From contig OX638323.1 of assembly GCA_951812715.1 (NCBI GenBank), positions 434,001-498,000 of the forward strand: 64,000 nt of DNA. The letters are read 5' to 3'. Both the position numbers and the translations under genes were made by a program. Positions 1 through 8,450 of this stretch are shown piece by piece. The stretch comes from an uncultured Pseudohongiella sp. (GTDB lineage Bacteria; Pseudomonadota; Gammaproteobacteria; Pseudomonadales; Pseudohongiellaceae). The notes below the pieces were generated by a model. That model saw only the letters and a program-made list of their open reading frames with translations. It was not told where the DNA came from and ran no database searches. The number at the start of each line of letters is the position of its first letter. Position 1 is the stretch's first letter.

Positions 1-90
1 GATCTGGAGGCAGTCGAAGCGGTAAACCAGGCGCGGCGGGAGCTGTTCCGGGACATCGGCGTCGGCCGGACAGGCGCCGCGGTCGCGTGA
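1..90 (+). CDS. 3' end of an unidentified protein-coding gene
   Basis: The first 90 bases read as 29 codons in frame 1 ending in TGA; the start lies outside the window. The visible tail is charged, then ends in small hydrophobic residues (Gly-Ala-Ala-Val-Ala). I do not recognise the family. A second forward frame is also open here, so frame 1 is favoured only because it stops cleanly just before the structured intergenic DNA that follows. No function is offered. Confidence 0.35.
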   Translation, partial: DLEAVEAVNQARRELFRDIGVGRTGAAVA

Positions 91-482
91 ATCGCCGGAA
101 AAATCTTCACGAAGGCGGGGCGCCCTGTGGATTTGTGGACGAGTCCTGCGGACCGGCGCGCGCCCTGCGGGACGTGTGGACCGCCCGTGCGCAACGCGAG
201 CGTTGCACACCGCCGGCCCACACTCGCGCGCCTCTCGCCCACAATTCCACAGGGCCGGCAACTACGCGCCGATGCCCGCCGACTCAAATTCGCCTTGCCG
301 AAAGTCAACAAATTCTTCAGCATGTCGGGCACTGAAAGCCAACATCCCCGAAACTGCGGCACAGCTCGGTCAGGATCCAATTACAGGCTCATCTCCGAAT
401 TGGAAAACACTCAAAGGCCGCGGCTTGTGGCAAAATGCGCGCTTTCCCGCAAAGCCTGGCGCCCGGCGGCATCGTTCGCAAT
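91..482. other. intergenic region upstream of queD
   Basis: This gap of about 390 bases has no open frame with convincing protein character; the frames that stay open are rich in Arg, Pro and Ala, as GC-rich non-coding DNA usually is. It contains a large inverted repeat (122-255, listed separately). From 256 to the queD start I see nothing conserved. I saw no preQ1 riboswitch-like hairpin plus A-rich tail directly ahead of queD. Confidence 0.6.
122..255. repeat. large branched inverted repeat
   Basis: The left arm (122-197) pairs with the right arm (200-255) around a two-base loop. The tip is a perfect 7-bp stem (191-197 with 200-206). Outward, 174-179 pairs with 218-223, 155-162 with 225-232, and the base is a 22-bp stem with two mismatches (122-143 with 234-255). 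The left arm has two 11-base extra segments, 144-154 and 163-173, both containing CCTGCGG and each able to form a small side hairpin. Whether it acts as RNA, as a cruciform or as an inserted palindromic element cannot be told from sequence alone. Confidence 0.7.
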
Positions 483-839
483 ATGAAAATCTACAAGGAA
501 TTCCAGATCGAGGCAGCCCATCGCTTGCCGAATCTGCCGGCGGAGCATAAATGTTCACGCCTGCACGGGCATTCGTTCCGCATTATCGTCACCGTGGCAG
601 GTCCGTTGCGGCAGCCGCAAGGCTGGGTGCGGGATTTCGCCGATATCACGGAGGCTTTCCAGCCCTTGTTCGAGCAACTCGATCATCGCTATCTGAATGA
701 GATCGAAGGGCTGGAAAACCCCACCAGCGAAAATCTGGCAATCTGGATCTGGAAACGGCTGCAAACCTCCCTGCCTGACCTGACCGAAGTCGAAGTCCGT
801 GAAACCTGCACCAGCGGCTGTCGTTACAACGGCGGCTAA
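483..839 (+). CDS. queD: 6-carboxy-5,6,7,8-tetrahydropterin synthase QueD
   Basis: QueD converts 7,8-dihydroneopterin triphosphate to 6-carboxytetrahydropterin, the first committed step of preQ0/queuosine synthesis. The 118-residue protein has the family's usual length. It shows zinc ligands His13, His28 and His30, the active-site Cys24, an Asp-His pair near residue 68 and a Glu near the C-terminus (VRETCTSGCRY). I chose the ATG at 483 because the family starts almost directly before the FQIEAAHRL motif; an upstream in-frame ATG at 435 would add 16 unrelated residues. The partners queE and queC lie 21 kb away on the other strand, so the pathway is split. Confidence 0.96.
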   Translation: MKIYKEFQIEAAHRLPNLPAEHKCSRLHGHSFRIIVTVAGPLRQPQGWVRDFADITEAFQPLFEQLDHRYLNEIEGLENPTSENLAIWIWKRLQTSLPDLTEVEVRETCTSGCRYNGG

Positions 840-990
840 GCTATGGTGGCCCGCATTCCAATTCTTGCATGGTTTCCATTGTTGTTAACCAACCGGCGAT
901 CCGTCGCGTTGTATGGGCAAGTATATGAAATTCTGCGGGACCGGCTCTTTGCCGGCATAATTTGATCCTGAATCTGGGAGGAGTGCACAA

Positions 991-1410
991 ATGGAAGGAG
1001 TGATAGCGTTAATGGTGCCTTTTGCGTTTTTCGCGACTTGTATCCTGATCTATTGGCTATTCGGCAAGGTGAGGCAGCATCGCGTTGAGAAACAAGCTGA
1101 AATCCAGCAGCAAATGCTGACGAAATTCGAATCGGCGGGAGAACTCGCTGCTTTCCTTGAAACCGACAGCGGTCGGCAGTTCATGCGTCAGTTTGAATCG
1201 AATCCTCACAGATCGATTCTTGCGCTCATGTCGATAGGAATCATACTCACTTTCCTCGGACTTGGATTTCATGGTCTGGGGTTCAGCAACAGTGATTTCG
1301 TCATTCCCGGGGTTATCACGCTTGTCATAGGCGCCGGCTTCATCGTGGCGGCCGTGGTGTCCAGACGTCTCTCCAGACAATGGCAGCAAGAATTGCGCAA
1401 CGGCGGTTGA
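991..1410 (+). CDS. small membrane protein upstream of a sigma factor
   Basis: This 139-residue protein has a strong ribosome binding site (GGGAGGAG, 976-983). A membrane helix lies at about residues 5-24 and a hydrophobic hairpin at about residues 77-122; between them is a charged, helical, probably cytoplasmic segment rich in Gln, Glu and Arg. I do not recognise a named family. It ends 9 bases before the sigma-factor gene on the same strand, so co-transcription is likely. It could be a membrane component of the same regulatory unit, but that rests on position only. Confidence 0.75.
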   Translation: MEGVIALMVPFAFFATCILIYWLFGKVRQHRVEKQAEIQQQMLTKFESAGELAAFLETDSGRQFMRQFESNPHRSILALMSIGIILTFLGLGFHGLGFSNSDFVIPGVITLVIGAGFIVAAVVSRRLSRQWQQELRNGG

Positions 1411-1419
1411 TCCAAAGCG

Positions 1420-1917
1420 ATGGACAAAGCCGCTTTCCGTGCGGTCCATGCGCAAACTGCGCGGCGGCTTCGCGCCTATCTGATCTCGGCGCTGAAAGAC
1501 CCGCCGCTGGCCGACGATCTGCTGCAAGAAGCCTATATCCGCCTGCTCCGCGCGGAATTGAAGGACGCGAACATCCACCAGATCCGTTCGTATCTATACA
1601 AGACCGCGCTGAGCCTGATTGCCGACCACGGCCGCGGATTGGCCAGGCAACGCAGATTGCGCGAGAGCCTGCCCGAACCGGAGCCCCATTGTCCGCGGCC
1701 CGAATTGAGCATAGACATGCAGCGGCTGTTCGATAAACTGGCGCCACGGCAACAGGCGTTGCTCTGGCTAGCCTATGTTGAAGGCGCCAGCCATCGCGAA
1801 ATTGCCGGCGCACTGGAAATTCGGGAATCCGGAGTGCGGGTGGCGCTGTTCCGGGCGCGCGGCAAAATGGCGCGGATTCTCGAAAACCACGGCTGGGATG
1901 CGGGAGATGCAAGATGA
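1420..1917 (+). CDS. ECF-type sigma-70 family RNA polymerase sigma factor
   Basis: The 165-residue protein has the two-domain layout of extracytoplasmic-function sigma factors. Region 2 (about residues 8-75) contains DDLLQEAYIRLLR and RSYLYKTA, which bind core polymerase and the -10 element. Region 4 (about 105-160) has a helix-turn-helix, SHREIAGALEIRESGVRVAL, for the -35 element. There is no region 1.1 or 3, as usual for the class. The stop codon overlaps the next gene's ATG (ATGA), the normal coupling of an ECF sigma to its anti-sigma. The regulon cannot be told from sequence. Confidence 0.9.
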   Translation: MDKAAFRAVHAQTARRLRAYLISALKDPPLADDLLQEAYIRLLRAELKDANIHQIRSYLYKTALSLIADHGRGLARQRRLRESLPEPEPHCPRPELSIDMQRLFDKLAPRQQALLWLAYVEGASHREIAGALEIRESGVRVALFRARGKMARILENHGWDAGDAR

Positions 1918-2381
1918 GTGTCAGCTCATGCCCGAAATCGAATGAGGTCATGCAAGCGGTTCGCTCGGACAATTGGCCCGAAAGCCTGCAAGCTCATGTG
2001 AAAACCTGTGAATGCTGCCGCGAGACCAGCCAGGTGGCTTCGTACCTGACTGAAATGGCCGCGAGCCAGGAATCGCTTTCCGGCGAGTTGCCCGATCCCG
2101 AGTTGATCTGGCTAAAGGCGAAGATCAGCCGGCGCTCGCAACTGCCGGCGCGGGCGCTGCTGCCGCTCAAGGCCGGCGGTCTGTTTGGCGCGGCTGGCCT
2201 CGGCCTGCTGTTCGCGGCCATTCCGGAAAGTGTCTGGCATCGGATTCAGGCGTGGCGGCCGGAAGGAATTGAACTGGCACAGTTACAGGAATTGCTTGCT
2301 GCCGCGCCGGCGGCTTCGTGGTGGGTCCCCCTCGCCGCCGTGTTGCTGTTCCTGCTCGTTTTCACTACCGGCGAAGCTTGA
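1914..2381 (+). CDS. zinc-finger anti-sigma factor, membrane anchored
   Basis: The 155-residue product has an N-terminal His-x3-Cys-x2-Cys motif (HVKTCECC, about residues 25-32), the signature of the anti-sigma zinc-binding fold that clamps its cognate sigma. Two hydrophobic stretches follow, near residues 83-102 and, more strongly, 130-149 at the C-terminus, which should anchor it in the inner membrane. Little periplasmic sensor domain remains. It is coupled to the sigma gene by a 4-base overlap. The function is inferred from the motif and neighbour; the family is diverse and its signal is unknown. Confidence 0.8.
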   Translation: MSVSSCPKSNEVMQAVRSDNWPESLQAHVKTCECCRETSQVASYLTEMAASQESLSGELPDPELIWLKAKISRRSQLPARALLPLKAGGLFGAAGLGLLFAAIPESVWHRIQAWRPEGIELAQLQELLAAAPAASWWVPLAAVLLFLLVFTTGEA

Positions 2382-2385
2382 AAGT

Positions 2386-2399
2386 CGCGGCCGGCCGCG
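2386..2399. repeat. perfect 14-bp GC palindrome between convergent genes
   Basis: CGCGGCCGGCCGCG lies between the anti-sigma gene (ending 2381) and ung (ending 2422, opposite strand). It could form a short strong stem and help block read-through from both sides. There is no T-run, so it is not a classical intrinsic terminator; a chance GC palindrome is possible. Confidence 0.3.
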
Positions 2400-2421
2400 C
2401 TCCGTTCGGCGGATACCGTTC

Positions 2422-3135
2422 TCAGGAATCCAGCGGCAATTGCCAATCGATCGTTTCTCTGCCCTGCTCCCGCAAGTAATCGTTCGCCCGGGAAAAGTGC
2501 CGACAGCCGAAAAAACCCCGGTCGGCGGAAAACGGTGAAGGATGCGGCGCCGTCAGCGCCAGATGGCGGTCCCGATCGATGATTTCCCCTTTACGTTGGG
2601 CGTAGGCGCCCCAGAGCATGAATACCAGACCACTCTGCTTTTCGTTAAGGCATTGCACCACCCGGTCGGTGAATTGCTCCCAGCCCTTGCCCTGGTGCGA
2701 GGCCGCGCGACGGGCTTCGACCGTAAGCACGGCGTTCAGCAGCAGTACGCCCTGACTCGCCCAATTTTTCAGGCAGCCATGATTCGGGCTCTTGAATCCC
2801 AGGTCGGATTGCAATTCCTTGAACATATTCTGCAATGAGGGCGGCGGGGCGACGCCGGGCGGCACCGAGAAACAGAGCCCGTGCGCCTGACCAGGGCCGT
2901 GATACGGATCCTGACCGAGAATGACCACCTTGACCTGATCGAAAGGCGTCGAATCGAGGGCGTTGAAGATATTGCCGCCAGGCGGATAGACCCGTTTGCC
3001 CGCGGCTTTCTGCCGCCGAAGGAATGCGCTCAATTCGCGCATGTAGGGCTGATTGAATTCTTCTCCCAGTTCCCGCAGCCAGGAAGCTTCGAGCTGGACC
3101 TGCCGCGGCGCCGCGGCTTGTGCGTCAGCCGCCAT
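2422..3135 (-). CDS. ung: uracil-DNA glycosylase
   Basis: Ung removes uracil from DNA as the first step of base-excision repair. The 237-residue protein has the family-1 water-activating loop GQDPYHG (residues 74-80, catalytic Asp76) and the DNA-intercalating motif [11 protein letters not shown] near residue 199, whose His stabilises the transition state. Length is normal. Its start overlaps the 3' end of lysS by 11 bases on the same strand, so the two genes are translationally coupled. Confidence 0.97.
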   Translation of the reverse strand: MAADAQAAAPRQVQLEASWLRELGEEFNQPYMRELSAFLRRQKAAGKRVYPPGGNIFNALDSTPFDQVKVVILGQDPYHGPGQAHGLCFSVPPGVAPPPSLQNMFKELQSDLGFKSPNHGCLKNWASQGVLLLNAVLTVEARRAASHQGKGWEQFTDRVVQCLNEKQSGLVFMLWGAYAQRKGEIIDRDRHLALTAPHPSPFSADRGFFGCRHFSRANDYLREQGRETIDWQLPLDS

Positions 3136-4597
3136 GTTCCGGCCGCATATGCGGGAACAGCAGCACGTCCTTGATCGAAGGCGAATCGGTCAACAGCATG
3201 ACCAGGCGGTCGATGCCCAGGCCTTCGCCAGCGGCGGGAGGCATGCCGTATTCCAGCGCGGCGATGTAGTCCTCGTCGAAATACATCGCCTCGTCGTCGC
3301 CGGCTTCACGACGCTCGACTTGCGCCTTGAAACGCTCAGCCTGATCTTCCGGGTCATTGAGTTCGGAAAAGCCGTTGGCCAGTTCCTGGCCGGCGATAAA
3401 CAACTCGAAACGGTCGACGATACCGGGGTTATCGTCATTGCGGCGCGACAGGGGCGACACTTCGGTTGGATAGTCGGTGATAAAAACCGGATCGATCAAT
3501 CGGTGCTCGACTTTCTGTTCAAAAATCTCCATCAGCATTTTGCCTTCAGTCCAGGCGGAGTCGATGGCAACATCGAGTTCCCGCGCCAGGGAACGTAGAT
3601 TCTCCGCTTCCTCCAGTCGAGTTGCATCGGTGACGCCGCAGAACTCAATCACGGCGTCGCGCACGCTCAGGCGCCGGAACGCTTGCGTGAGGTTTATCGC
3701 ATTGCCCTGCCAGGTGAAACTTGTTTCGCCAAGCGCTTCTTCGGCCACGGTTCGCAACAGATCCTCGGTCAAATCCATGAAGTCCTCGAATACCGCATAT
3801 GCCCGGTAGAACTCAAGCATGGTGAATTCGGGGTTGTGCTTGGTCGAAAGCCCTTCGTTGCGAAAATTGCGGTTCAACTCGAATACGGCTCCAAATCCGC
3901 CTACCAGCAGCCTTTTCAGATACAACTCCGGGGCGACTCGCAGATACATCGGTAGATCCAGCGCATTGTGGTGGGTAGCGAAGGGTCTGGCCATGGCGCC
4001 GCCGGGGATGACCTGCAACATGGGAGTCTCCACTTCCATGAAACCCGCTCTTTCGAAATAGTTTCTGATGGAACGCAATATCTTCGATCTCAAGGCAAAG
4101 CGATCGCGCGTTCCGGAATTGGCGATCAGATCGACATATCGGCGCCGATAACGAAGTTCGGTATCAGCAAGTCCCTTGTACTTGTCAGGCAAAGGACGCA
4201 ACGTCTTGGTCAACAGCAGGAAGTTCGCCACGCGCACGGTCAACTCGCCCTTGCCGGTGCGGAACAACTCCCCTTCCACGCCGATGATATCGCCAAGGTC
4301 CAGCAATTTGAGCAGCTCGGCCAACCGCGCTGGAAGGTGCTTGTTATTTATATATAACTGCATGCCGACGCCGCCGTCGTCGATTACGACGAAAGGCCCG
4401 CGCATGCGAATGATGCGTCCGGCCATGCTGACCTGCCGCGCGGCCGCCATAAGCTCGTCGGCGTCGAGTTTCTCACAATCAGCGCTGACTTCCCGGGCGC
4501 TATCCCTGGGATTGAAAGCATTGGGGAACGCCAGCCCCAGCCCGCGCAGCTTCGCAAGTTTTCGCCGCCGCTCGGCAATCAGCTTGTTCTCGGTCAT
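3125..4597 (-). CDS. lysS: lysyl-tRNA synthetase, class II
   Basis: LysS charges tRNA-Lys with lysine. The 490-residue protein has an N-terminal OB-fold anticodon-binding domain (about residues 60-150, with the [17 protein letters not shown] strand pattern) and a class II catalytic core. Motif 2 is visible as [20 protein letters not shown] and motif 3 as [13 protein letters not shown] near the C-terminus. It sits in a prfB-lysS-ung cluster on the minus strand; prfB-lysS adjacency is common in gammaproteobacteria. The substrate tRNA-Lys(UUU) is encoded at 21.1 kb. Confidence 0.97.
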   Translation of the reverse strand: MTENKLIAERRRKLAKLRGLGLAFPNAFNPRDSAREVSADCEKLDADELMAAARQVSMAGRIIRMRGPFVVIDDGGVGMQLYINNKHLPARLAELLKLLDLGDIIGVEGELFRTGKGELTVRVANFLLLTKTLRPLPDKYKGLADTELRYRRRYVDLIANSGTRDRFALRSKILRSIRNYFERAGFMEVETPMLQVIPGGAMARPFATHHNALDLPMYLRVAPELYLKRLLVGGFGAVFELNRNFRNEGLSTKHNPEFTMLEFYRAYAVFEDFMDLTEDLLRTVAEEALGETSFTWQGNAINLTQAFRRLSVRDAVIEFCGVTDATRLEEAENLRSLARELDVAIDSAWTEGKMLMEIFEQKVEHRLIDPVFITDYPTEVSPLSRRNDDNPGIVDRFELFIAGQELANGFSELNDPEDQAERFKAQVERREAGDDEAMYFDEDYIAALEYGMPPAAGEGLGIDRLVMLLTDSPSIKDVLLFPHMRPEHGG

Positions 4598-4624
4598 GCC
4601 CTCGATTTCCGAAATATGACTATG

Positions 4625-5723
4625 TTACAGACCCGATTTGAGACTGGCTTCGATGAACCTATCCAGGCCGCCGTCGAGCACGGCGCTGGTATTCGTGCTT
4701 TCCATACCCGTACGCAAGTCCTTGATACGTGAAGAATCAAGCACATAGGAACGAATCTGGCTACCCCAACCAATATCCGCCTTTGCATCTTCGATATGCT
4801 GTGATTCTTCTTTTCGGCGCAGTTCTTCCATTTCATAAATCTTCGCTTTCAACTGCTTGATCGCCATTTCCCTGTTCTTGTGCTGGGAACGCTGGCTCTG
4901 GCATTGGACGACGATTCCGGTCGGCTCGTGCGTCAGGCGCACCGCGGAATCGGTCTTGTTTACATGCTGGCCGCCAGCGCCGCTGGAACGATAGGTATCG
5001 ACACGAACCTGACTCATATCGAGATTCACTTCGATGTCGTCCTCGATTTCCGGCGCGACGAATACCGCCGCGAACGAGGTATGGCGGCGGTTACCGGAAT
5101 CGAACGGCGACTTGCGCACCAGCCGGTGGACGCCAATTTCCGTGCGCAGCCAGCCGAAAGCGTAATTCCCCCGAACATGCACGGTAGCGCTCTTGATGCC
5201 TGCCACATCGCCACCGGAGACTTCGATCAATTCCGTCGCGAATCCCTTGTCCTCGCTCCAGCGCAGATACATGCGCAATAGCATTTCCGCCCAGTCCTGG
5301 GCTTCGGTGCCGCCGGAGCCGGCCTGAATGTCCAGATAGGCGTTCGCCGGATCCATTTCGCCGGCGAACATGCGCCGGAATTCCAGCGTTTCCAGTTTGG
5401 CAAGCAGGTCCCGTAATTCGGCTTCCGCCTCGCGCATCAGGTCCGCATCGTCTTCCTCGCGGGCCAGCTCGAACAGCTCGCGCAGTTCCTCCACGCCACC
5501 TTCGAGATCATCGATCGCGCCGACTGCCATGGCAAGTTCGGATTGCTCCCGGCCCAGGGCCTGGGCCCGGGCAGGCTGCTCCCAAACCGCCGGCTCGGCC
5601 AATTCGAGTTCGACCTCGGTCAAACGCTCGCGCTTGGCAGCGTAGTCAAAGATACCTCCTGAGACTTTCGGCGCGCTCGGAAATTTCCTTCAATTTGTTG
5701 AGCTGTGAACTTACTTCCAGCAT
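4625..5723 (-). CDS. prfB: peptide chain release factor 2, expressed by programmed +1 frameshift
   Basis: RF2 ends translation at UGA and UAA. Translation starts at the ATG at 5723-5721 and reads 25 codons to an in-frame UGA at 5648-5646. A +1 shift then continues in the second frame to 4625, giving 365 residues, the same as E. coli RF2. The stop-recognition tripeptide SPF falls at 205-207 and the catalytic GGQ at 250-252, matching E. coli numbering. Residue 246 before the GGQ loop is Ser. The second frame also opens with a TTG at 5623, but starting there would lose the N-terminal domain. Confidence 0.96.
5645..5660 (-). promoter_or_regulatory. prfB programmed frameshift signal
   Basis: Read on the minus strand, AGGAGG (5660-5655) lies 3 bases before CUU UGA C (5651-5645). 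This is the canonical prfB autoregulatory site: the internal Shine-Dalgarno pairs with 16S rRNA, CUU-tRNA slips one base to UUU, and translation resumes at GAC. When RF2 is plentiful the UGA is read as a stop and synthesis falls; when it is scarce the shift wins. Confidence 0.95.
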
Positions 5724-5775
5724 GTTCCCGTCCCGCTCTGCTTTACCACGACAGGGATTTTATCCCAATCCGGCT

Positions 5776-6115
5776 TCAACTTGCCCGCTTCGCGCCAAAC
5801 CGCATGCGTTGCACATCGTCCTGCTCCGTATAGCCCAGGTAAAGCAGGCAGGTACTTAGGAACAACATGCCGCCGCAGACGGCCAATACGCTCAAGGCGA
5901 AAGCAGCGAGAGAGCTCGTTGCGCCATGCCGTCCAGATTCCTGGCAGCAACAGGAATCCCGAAAAATCCGGATTGAACTGGCCGACCCAGTTCAGTCGCG
6001 CCATGCCGCCGAAAAATACCGGGAACAGATTCGCACCGTGATTCGCAATCGCCATGAAGATATAGATTACGAGCATGGCCAGAAAAGCCGCGAGAAACAA
6101 GCGAAACGAATTCAT
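5776..6115 (-). pseudogene. small membrane protein gene with an apparent +1 frameshift
   Basis: From the ATG at 6115 the frame encodes two membrane helices and a distinctive segment (ANHGANLFPVFFGGMA, then WTAWRNELS). It then turns into a basic, non-membrane tail. One frame over, the sequence continues sensibly as LAAFALSVLAVCGGMLFL, a third helix, then a polar tail ending at TGA (5778-5776). Reconstructing with one base skipped in the CTCTCTC run near 5905 gives about 112 residues. It resembles a short uncharacterised membrane family I recall only vaguely. A sequencing error is the main alternative to a real mutation. Confidence 0.6.
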
Positions 6116-6214
6116 TGCCTGAATCCTGCTCAACACGAGTCACGCGAAGCGTCGCCATGGAGATGCCCGGCAAGCTATCATGCCACCCAGGCAGGGACAA
6201 GCTGGCCGCTGATC

Positions 6215-8434
6215 TTGAGAGTCGATTACGCAGAGCTCGAATGGACCAGCGCGGGAACGCCGCGCTCGGTCTATTTTGACGATATTTATCACCATGCCGA
6301 CGACCCGCTCGGTCAAAGCCGGCATGTGTTTCTCGAAGGCAATCGGATCGCCGCCCGATTGGCGCGCCATGAGGGCGAATTCGTCATCGCCGAAGCGGGC
6401 TTCGGCGGCGCGCTCAACTTTCTGGCGACGGTGAACGTTTGGCTCGCCGCCGGATGCCCCTGCAGACTGCGTTATCTCGGTTTTGAGCGAAATCCCCTGC
6501 GGCCAGAGGAACTGCAGCGCTCGCTTGCGCGCTTCCCGGAACTTGCCGAGCCCGCCTCCTGGCTGGTGGAGCAATATCCCGCTCCCGCCGCGGGTTGTCA
6601 CCGGCTGCACCCGCACGAAAAATTGCAACTGGACTTGTTCCTCGGCGACGCCACCGAACAAATGCTGCTCCACGGCGAAGGTCTGCGGGACAAGGTTCAC
6701 GCATGGTATCTCGATGGCTTCAGTCCCAGCGCCAATCCCGGCATGTGGAGTTGGGAGTTGTTCGCCTTGATCGCCGAATGCGGCAAACCTGGAGCAACCG
6801 TCAGCACCTATAGCGCGGCAGGCGCTGTTCGGCGCGGATTGCGGGACGCGGGATTTTCCATGAAACGGGTTCGCGGTTTCGCCGGCAAACGGCATATGCT
6901 GCGTGGCGTCCTTCGCAAAAAAACACCGGCGAACACCGGATCGTTCCGGGCAACGGCATGGTTTCGCTACCACTCTTCGAAATTCGGGCTTTTGCTTTTG
7001 GAATCCGCGTTTCACGGGCCCGGGAAGCCAATGACCTTCTACCATCCGGCCGGTCCGATCCGACGTGGTTTGGCCCGGGCCGAATCCTGGCTCCACCGGG
7101 GTTCGTTTAATCTGAGGCCGTTCACCCGGCGCTTGCCGGGCTGGTCGGATGACTCCCTGGTATCTTTCAGTTTAGCCAAATCTGGATTGGGGGACGCTCC
7201 CCGCTGGTTCCGTTATCCTTCCATTGCTGCAGGCGGCAAAACAGTCGCTGTCATCGGCGCCGGGATGGCGGGTAGTGGCACGGCCCGGCAACTCGCCCGC
7301 AGAGGCTGGCGGGTTTCCGTATTCGAACGCGCCGGCGATCTGGACCATGGCGTCAATTCCCTGGGCCAACTCGCGCTGAATTGCCGCACATTCGGCGAGG
7401 CAAACCCGCTGGCGCGATTCTTTCTGTCGGGATTTCTGTATTCGGCCAGAGAGTTCGGTCAATTGTCCCGCAACAGAGGATTCGGCTGGCATCCCAGCGG
7501 CCTGGCGCAATTGCCGAGGCCGCGCGAGTGGAGGCGGAAGCTTGATCCGGCGGCGCTGGCGGACCAGTATCCGAATGAAGTGTTGCAATGGCTTTCCCGC
7601 GAACAATTGCGGGATTTGACCGGCCTTCCCATTGCCCGCGCCGGCTGGCACAGCCCCGCCGCTGGCTGGCTCGACCCATTGGAACTGTGTCGCTGTTGGC
7701 TCGATCATCCCGGCATCGAATTGCATACCGGAGTCGTTGTCGATGCGCTTAGGCAGGTTGGAAGTCACTGGAACTTGCAGGCGAACGACAGAATCTTGAA
7801 TCGGGAGCCTTTCGCCGCGGTGGTCATCGCCTGTGGAGCGGACGCCGCCAGTTTCGAACAATTGCGGGAACTGCCGCTGCATCGAGTTCCCGGCGAGGTC
7901 GTCTCGATTGCCGCAACCCGGGCAAGCAGCGCAATTCGACACATCGTCCGCGGCAGTCGCGGCATATTTCCGGCAAAGGGCGGCCGGCATTGTATTTCGG
8001 CGAGTTACCCGAAAGCCGAAAACGGCGCCGGCGATACGGTCGATGAAAGTTTGGCTCTGATCGAAAAAATGTTCGAACCAAATCTGGAGTTTGCCAACGT
8101 GGAGGCTTCCACAGCGAGAGCGCCTCGCTGCCAGTCCGCCGATTTCGCCCCGGTCGTCGGCGCGGCGCCTGATGTGGCGGAATGCCGGAAGCTCTATGCG
8201 CCGCTCGCTCGCAACGCCAGGGCGAGAATTTTACACCCGCCGGTCCATTGGCCTGGGCTTTATGTCAATCTTGCTCATGGTTCCCACGGATTGTGCAGTG
8301 CGCCGCTGGCCGCCGAATATCTGGCCAGCGTCATACATGGCGAGATCCCGCCCCTCGGCCGCGACGTCGCGGCGGCGCTTGATCCAATGCGTTTTCTGAT
8401 ACGCGGCCTGCGGCGGCAACAAACTGATCGATGA
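6215..8434 (+). CDS. mnmC: bifunctional tRNA wobble-uridine modification enzyme MnmC
   Basis: MnmC finishes mnm5(s2)U34 in tRNAs such as tRNA-Lys(UUU). The C-terminal FAD domain removes the carboxymethyl group and the N-terminal SAM domain methylates the product. The methylase part shows EAGFGGALNFL near residue 60 and YLDGFSPSANPGMW near 170; the oxidase part opens with the FAD motif VIGAGMAG near 347. No in-frame ATG lies near the family start, so I chose the TTG at 6215, which gives 739 residues against 668 in E. coli. Most of the excess is an interdomain segment (about 250-330) flanked by two WFRY motifs. The usual GFGTGLNFL is altered to GFGGALNFL. Confidence 0.88.
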   Translation: MRVDYAELEWTSAGTPRSVYFDDIYHHADDPLGQSRHVFLEGNRIAARLARHEGEFVIAEAGFGGALNFLATVNVWLAAGCPCRLRYLGFERNPLRPEELQRSLARFPELAEPASWLVEQYPAPAAGCHRLHPHEKLQLDLFLGDATEQMLLHGEGLRDKVHAWYLDGFSPSANPGMWSWELFALIAECGKPGATVSTYSAAGAVRRGLRDAGFSMKRVRGFAGKRHMLRGVLRKKTPANTGSFRATAWFRYHSSKFGLLLLESAFHGPGKPMTFYHPAGPIRRGLARAESWLHRGSFNLRPFTRRLPGWSDDSLVSFSLAKSGLGDAPRWFRYPSIAAGGKTVAVIGAGMAGSGTARQLARRGWRVSVFERAGDLDHGVNSLGQLALNCRTFGEANPLARFFLSGFLYSAREFGQLSRNRGFGWHPSGLAQLPRPREWRRKLDPAALADQYPNEVLQWLSREQLRDLTGLPIARAGWHSPAAGWLDPLELCRCWLDHPGIELHTGVVVDALRQVGSHWNLQANDRILNREPFAAVVIACGADAASFEQLRELPLHRVPGEVVSIAATRASSAIRHIVRGSRGIFPAKGGRHCISASYPKAENGAGDTVDESLALIEKMFEPNLEFANVEASTARAPRCQSADFAPVVGAAPDVAECRKLYAPLARNARARILHPPVHWPGLYVNLAHGSHGLCSAPLAAEYLASVIHGEIPPLGRDVAAALDPMRFLIRGLRRQQTDR

Positions 8435-8450
8435 GGCTTGTGGAGCAGGC

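Noticed and set aside
91..482. preQ1 riboswitch or DnaA-box cluster upstream of queD
   Set aside because: The TGTGGA-like words are arms of the inverted repeat and none matches TTATCCACA fully. No preQ1-type hairpin with A-rich tail precedes the ATG.
6115..6136. Upstream start for the frameshifted membrane gene, and ATG codons at 6157, 6163 and 6180 as mnmC starts
   Set aside because: The start at 6136 lacks a ribosome site, and the three ATGs are not in the mnmC frame.
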